Below, piece after piece: positions 29,378 to 32,180 of a stretch of 32,180 nucleotides of DNA (position 1 is its first letter; each line of letters starts with the position of its first letter). Source of the DNA: a virus. Below the pieces are notes generated by a model that was not told where the DNA came from, did not search any database, and saw only the letters and a program-made list of their open reading frames with translations. The position numbers and the translations under genes were made by a program. The DNA lies in IMG/VR virus record IMGVR_UViG_3300035698_017249, positions 1-32,180 of that record; one strand, given 5' to 3'.

Positions 29378-31156
29378 ATGAGTCGCTACAGTAATCCAGT
29401 TTCATACGCTGGTAGAAAAGCAAACTCTGACCATACGGGTCAAGCGAGATTTGCAAAAGACGCAGAAGTTGTCACAGGTTCATCAGAAGAGCTTATCGTC
29501 TCTCCTTCTGGCTTGCAGGCGATTATTGATACAGACGTTCTTTTTGCATCAGCAAGCGACACGCTTGTACCAAGTCAGTTAGCTACAAAGACTTACGCTG
29601 ACAATCTTGCCATTGCTGGCGCTCCTGTGGCATCAGAAACAGTTTCTGGTATTACTCAGTATTCTACAGCTGCTGAGGCTGTTGCTGTGACTGATGATGC
29701 TACTGCAATGACACCATTGAAAGTTGGTCAAGTATTCGCTGCTCCTCCATCCATGGGTTCTGGCACTCCAGCTGCTGGCGCTTTCAGTACTCTTTCTGCA
29801 AGCGGATTAGCATCATTTGGTGCTTCTGCAACCATTGTTACAGGAGCTGTTGCTCTTAGCCTTGGTGCTGATGCTTCTACAGGTGCGATTAATGTTGGTA
29901 CAGGTGCTGGTGCAAGAACTATCACTATTGGAAACATCACAACTTCAACTGCTGTTGCGATTAATTCAGGTACTCAACACATCACTCTGACATCAACAGG
30001 AACAGGCGATGTTATCCTAGTTGGTGGCGACAAGATTAGTCTTGATGCTGCTGGAACAGTTGAGCTTAACAGTTCTGCTGCTGCTATTAGCATCGGTAAT
30101 GACGACGTTGATCAAGCGGTTAATATTGCAACTGATGGTGAGCGTACCTTGACAATGGGTTCTGCTAACGGAGCTGCTGGTGTTGTTATCCAGGGTGGTA
30201 CAGGAGATGTAAGCATTTCTAACAACGCAATTGCTCACAATCTGACTCTTGGCAACAAGACAGGTGCTACAGCCGTTGCAATGGAAGTTGGTACAGGTAA
30301 CTTTACAATGGATGGTGTTGGCGCAACAACTTATACCGTTGGTGCTTCAACAACAACTGGTACAGTTACTGTTGGTGGCACAGCCCAAACAGGCACAATG
30401 ACACTTGGTGACAGTTCTGGTATTAACATTGTCCAGATTGGTTCTGGTGAGGGACAAGGAACCGTCTCCATAGCTGATGGCGCTACAGCTGCTAAGGCTG
30501 TAACGATTGCCACAGGTGCTGTAGCAAACCTCGTGACTGTTGGAACTGTTTCAGGAGCGGCAAGTTTAGATCTTCTCTGCGGAACCGGTAACTTCACTCT
30601 TGAAGGTGCGACTGCTAGTACATTTGAAATCAGCTCGACCGGCGTGAACACAGGTACTGTAAAACTGGCTTCTGGCACTGGTGCTCGTACAATCGAAATT
30701 GGTGGAGGTGGAACCGGTATTAAGACGATTAATATCGGCGCGGCAGCAACTGCTGACGTTATCACTGTAGGAACAACGACTGCGGCTGGAGATACTACGA
30801 TTAATGCTGGTAGTGGGGGTCTTACTCTTGATGCTGCTGGTATCGTTGATGTTGTCCCTGTAACTGATGGCGGAGCTGCTGCTACTGCTACTGTTAACGC
30901 AAACGTTGGCGTGACAACTCACACAGGGTTGTCTACAGCCTCTGCTGCTGCACAGGTATTTACAATCACTAACAGTGTTTGTACTACAGGTTCTGCGATC
31001 CTGGTTAGTGCCTCGAATCTCGGTGCTAATGATGCTCAGATGACCGTGACACGTGTTACACCTGGAGCTGGAAGCTTCACTGTAACGCTCACCAATAATG
31101 GGGCAGCCGCTCTTAACGGTGATGTAATCCTTTCTTTCTGGATTCTAGCTGCTTAA
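29378..31156 (+). CDS. tail fibre / appendage with beta-repeat shaft
   Basis: A 592-residue protein. The N-terminal 60 residues may attach to the tail. Residues about 75-120 contain LATKTYADNLA and GITQYSTAAEA, common in phage fibres. A long shaft follows of glycine-, threonine- and alanine-rich strand repeats (INVGTGAGARTITIGN and near copies such as GTGARTIEIG). The C-terminal domain is about 90 residues (AQMTVTRVTPGAGSFTVTLT, then ILSFWILAA) and is probably the trimerising or receptor-binding tip. AAAAGGAG lies before ATG 29378. A terminator follows the gene. It is probably the host-binding protein. Confidence 0.8.
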   Translation: MSRYSNPVSYAGRKANSDHTGQARFAKDAEVVTGSSEELIVSPSGLQAIIDTDVLFASASDTLVPSQLATKTYADNLAIAGAPVASETVSGITQYSTAAEAVAVTDDATAMTPLKVGQVFAAPPSMGSGTPAAGAFSTLSASGLASFGASATIVTGAVALSLGADASTGAINVGTGAGARTITIGNITTSTAVAINSGTQHITLTSTGTGDVILVGGDKISLDAAGTVELNSSAAAISIGNDDVDQAVNIATDGERTLTMGSANGAAGVVIQGGTGDVSISNNAIAHNLTLGNKTGATAVAMEVGTGNFTMDGVGATTYTVGASTTTGTVTVGGTAQTGTMTLGDSSGINIVQIGSGEGQGTVSIADGATAAKAVTIATGAVANLVTVGTVSGAASLDLLCGTGNFTLEGATASTFEISSTGVNTGTVKLASGTGARTIEIGGGGTGIKTINIGAAATADVITVGTTTAAGDTTINAGSGGLTLDAAGIVDVVPVTDGGAAATATVNANVGVTTHTGLSTASAAAQVFTITNSVCTTGSAILVSASNLGANDAQMTVTRVTPGAGSFTVTLTNNGAAALNGDVILSFWILAA

Positions 31157-31181
31157 TTTAAGCGTCTTTTAAAATATAAAG

Positions 31182-31214
31182 CATCCTTGTACTTATGTGC
31201 AGGGGTGTTTTATT
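31182..31214 (+). terminator. intrinsic terminator after the fibre gene
   Basis: CATCC and TGTAC (31182-31192) pair with GTGCA and GGGTG (31197-31207), two G-T pairs included, around a TTAT loop. TTTTATT follows. Confidence 0.65.
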
Positions 31215-31258
31215 ATGTTTGTTGTAGGTGAGGGGTTGCTCCCGAGTCTTGTCAATGA

Positions 31259-31282
31259 GTAGGCAAGAGCCTACATTTTCTT
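31259..31282 (+). terminator. hairpin with T-rich tail in front of the HNH gene
   Basis: GTAGGC (31259-31264) pairs with GCCTAC (31269-31274) around AAGA, followed by ATTTTCTT. It is a short intrinsic terminator or a leader hairpin 24 bases upstream of the AGGAG site. Confidence 0.5.
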
Positions 31283-31305
31283 AATCTCTAACTCAGGAGA
31301 GTCTC

Positions 31306-32007
31306 ATGACTAAAGCTTTAGAATTAACGGGCCAAAAATTTGGTCATCTTACTGCGGTTGAACGTATTAAAAACAATAAACATGGTCAATCTAGGTGGCT
31401 ATGTCAATGTAGTTGTGGAAATAAAATAATTTGCGTTGGATCACAACTTTTGAGAAATCATTATAAGTCATGTGGATGTCAACATGGTTTAAAATTACAA
31501 GATTATATAAAAAGTAAAGTAAAGATTACTAAATATGGTGAGTGGCTGTGGCAAGGTTTTTTAGAAAAGAATGGATATGGTCGAGTGAGCTGGAAAGGGG
31601 AAAGTTGGAGTGCACATCGTCTTTCATACACTGCTTTTATTGGAAATATCCCGGATGGATTATACGTTTGTCATAGAAATGATTATCCTCAAGACGTGAA
31701 TCCAAGCAATCTCTTTTTAGGCACTCCTGCTGAAAATTCTGCTGATATGGTAGAAAAGAAACGCTCATTTAGTTCGAAAGGAATTCCTAGAACGTATATG
31801 CAAGGTGAAAAACACAATAAATCAAAGTTGGCCGAAAGAGACGTCATTAAAATTCGACAAATGAGAAAAGAAGGCATCGGAAATACTGAAATGTCTAAGA
31901 TCTACGGAGTCTGCGTTACAACGATTGAAAGAATCGTATACGGCAAAACCTGGCGCCACGTCCCTCTCCCCTCAACCCAAAGCGAGGATTCATCCGATGA
32001 GCAATAA
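31306..32007 (+). CDS. HNH endonuclease with C-terminal helix-turn-helix
   Basis: A 233-residue protein in three parts. The first is an N-terminal zinc domain (GQKFGHLTAVER, then WLCQCSCGNK and KSCGC). The second is an HNH_3-type nuclease (SAHRLSYTAFIGNIPDGLYV, CHRNDYPQDVNPSNLFLGTP). The third is a C-terminal DNA-reading HTH (NKSKLAERDVIKIRQMRKEG, then MSKIYGVCVTTIERIVYG) of the kind found at the end of intron-associated homing enzymes. AGGAG precedes ATG 31306. It sits between the fibre terminator and a small gene it overlaps, so it is probably a mobile insert outside an essential gene. Confidence 0.85.
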   Translation: MTKALELTGQKFGHLTAVERIKNNKHGQSRWLCQCSCGNKIICVGSQLLRNHYKSCGCQHGLKLQDYIKSKVKITKYGEWLWQGFLEKNGYGRVSWKGESWSAHRLSYTAFIGNIPDGLYVCHRNDYPQDVNPSNLFLGTPAENSADMVEKKRSFSSKGIPRTYMQGEKHNKSKLAERDVIKIRQMRKEGIGNTEMSKIYGVCVTTIERIVYGKTWRHVPLPSTQSEDSSDEQ

Positions 32008-32134
32008 AGAAGTAATCGAGTACCTAGAGTCCCTGATAAAGCGTCTTCCTGTGGGATTGATCACCCATCGTGAGATGCTGAAGGTAGCAGTTCGTGTCTT
32101 GAAGGAGCTTAATATGAAAGGGTTTAGCGAGTAA
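31997..32134 (+). CDS. small hypothetical protein
   Basis: A 45-residue helical protein (MSNKEVIEYLESLIKRLPVG, then REMLKVAVRVLKELN). GAGG lies nine bases before ATG 31997. It overlaps the HNH gene by 11 bases. It is followed ten bases later by the ATG of the gene that appears to run across the window ends. No family recognised. Confidence 0.6.
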   Translation: MSNKEVIEYLESLIKRLPVGLITHREMLKVAVRVLKELNMKGFSE

Positions 32135-32143
32135 CTTTTATAC

Positions 32144-32180
32144 ATGATTATATACGTCTATACCTGGGATCGTGTATACA
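32144..32180 (+). CDS. hypothetical protein, 5' part (continues at base 1 if circular)
   Basis: ATG 32144 begins 12 codons (MIIYVYTWDRVY) to the window end. Joining base 32180 to base 1 keeps the frame open, through AAG, into the partial gene 3-140, giving 58 residues in total. The nine-base gap after the previous stop fits the compact gene spacing. No good ribosome site is seen. Confidence 0.45.
   Translation, partial: MIIYVYTWDRVY

Noticed and set aside
30331-30765. 144-codon leftward open frame inside the fibre gene
   Set aside because: Alanine/valine/proline-rich shadow caused by the repetitive glycine- and threonine-rich fibre codons on the other strand.
1-32180. tRNA genes
   Set aside because: No cloverleaf with a GGTTCGAATCC-type T arm and matching acceptor stem was seen by eye on either strand. 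A tRNAscan run would settle it.

Overview
This window is a compact tailed double-stranded DNA phage genome, or most of one. It carries a split large terminase, a P22-type portal, a scaffold, an N4 gp56-type coat protein, three probable ejection proteins and a fibre. No long tail tube, sheath or tape-measure gene is seen, which points to a short-tailed (podovirus-like) virion. No host gene, tRNA, IS element or CRISPR array was recognised. The host cannot be named. The only weak hint is a small protein resembling chlamydial histone Hc1. Start codons are mostly preceded by AGGAG-like ribosome binding sites and many genes overlap by ATGA or GTGA.

Layout. A leftward early operon (about 6378 down to 238) holds small unknown genes, an ERF-type single-strand annealing protein, a YqaJ/lambda-exonuclease-type nuclease, an SF2 helicase, and a protein resembling only the DNA-binding half of a tyrosine integrase. 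It ends at a two-way terminator (217-249). A ribbon-helix-helix (RHH) regulator (6516-6713) is transcribed divergently from it. Two more leftward genes and a 449-base structured gap (7260-7708) follow. Rightward genes then encode a lambda O-like initiator with three iterons inside it, a TOPRIM plus DnaB-type helicase, an Hc1-like protein, small unknown genes and SSB. After a hairpin (11697-11718) and a short leftward pair of genes come terminase, portal, scaffold, coat, connector and tail genes, ejection proteins, a leftward RHH gene with its own palindromic operator, the fibre, and a final HNH gene.

How it fits together. O-like protein plus the phage helicase would open and unwind the iteron origin. 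No DNA polymerase was recognised, so host polymerase is presumably used. ERF, YqaJ nuclease, SF2 helicase and SSB form a recombination set suited to making concatemers for the terminase. Four HNH endonuclease genes, all of different architecture, sit in the virion half. One cuts the terminase gene into separate ATPase and nuclease reading frames.

The last 37 bases and the first 140 bases join in frame into one 58-codon gene with a correctly spaced ATG, and the operons converge on a terminator just after it. I infer that the window may be a complete circular or circularly permuted genome. If so, it has no recognisable endolysin and no integrase catalytic domain.
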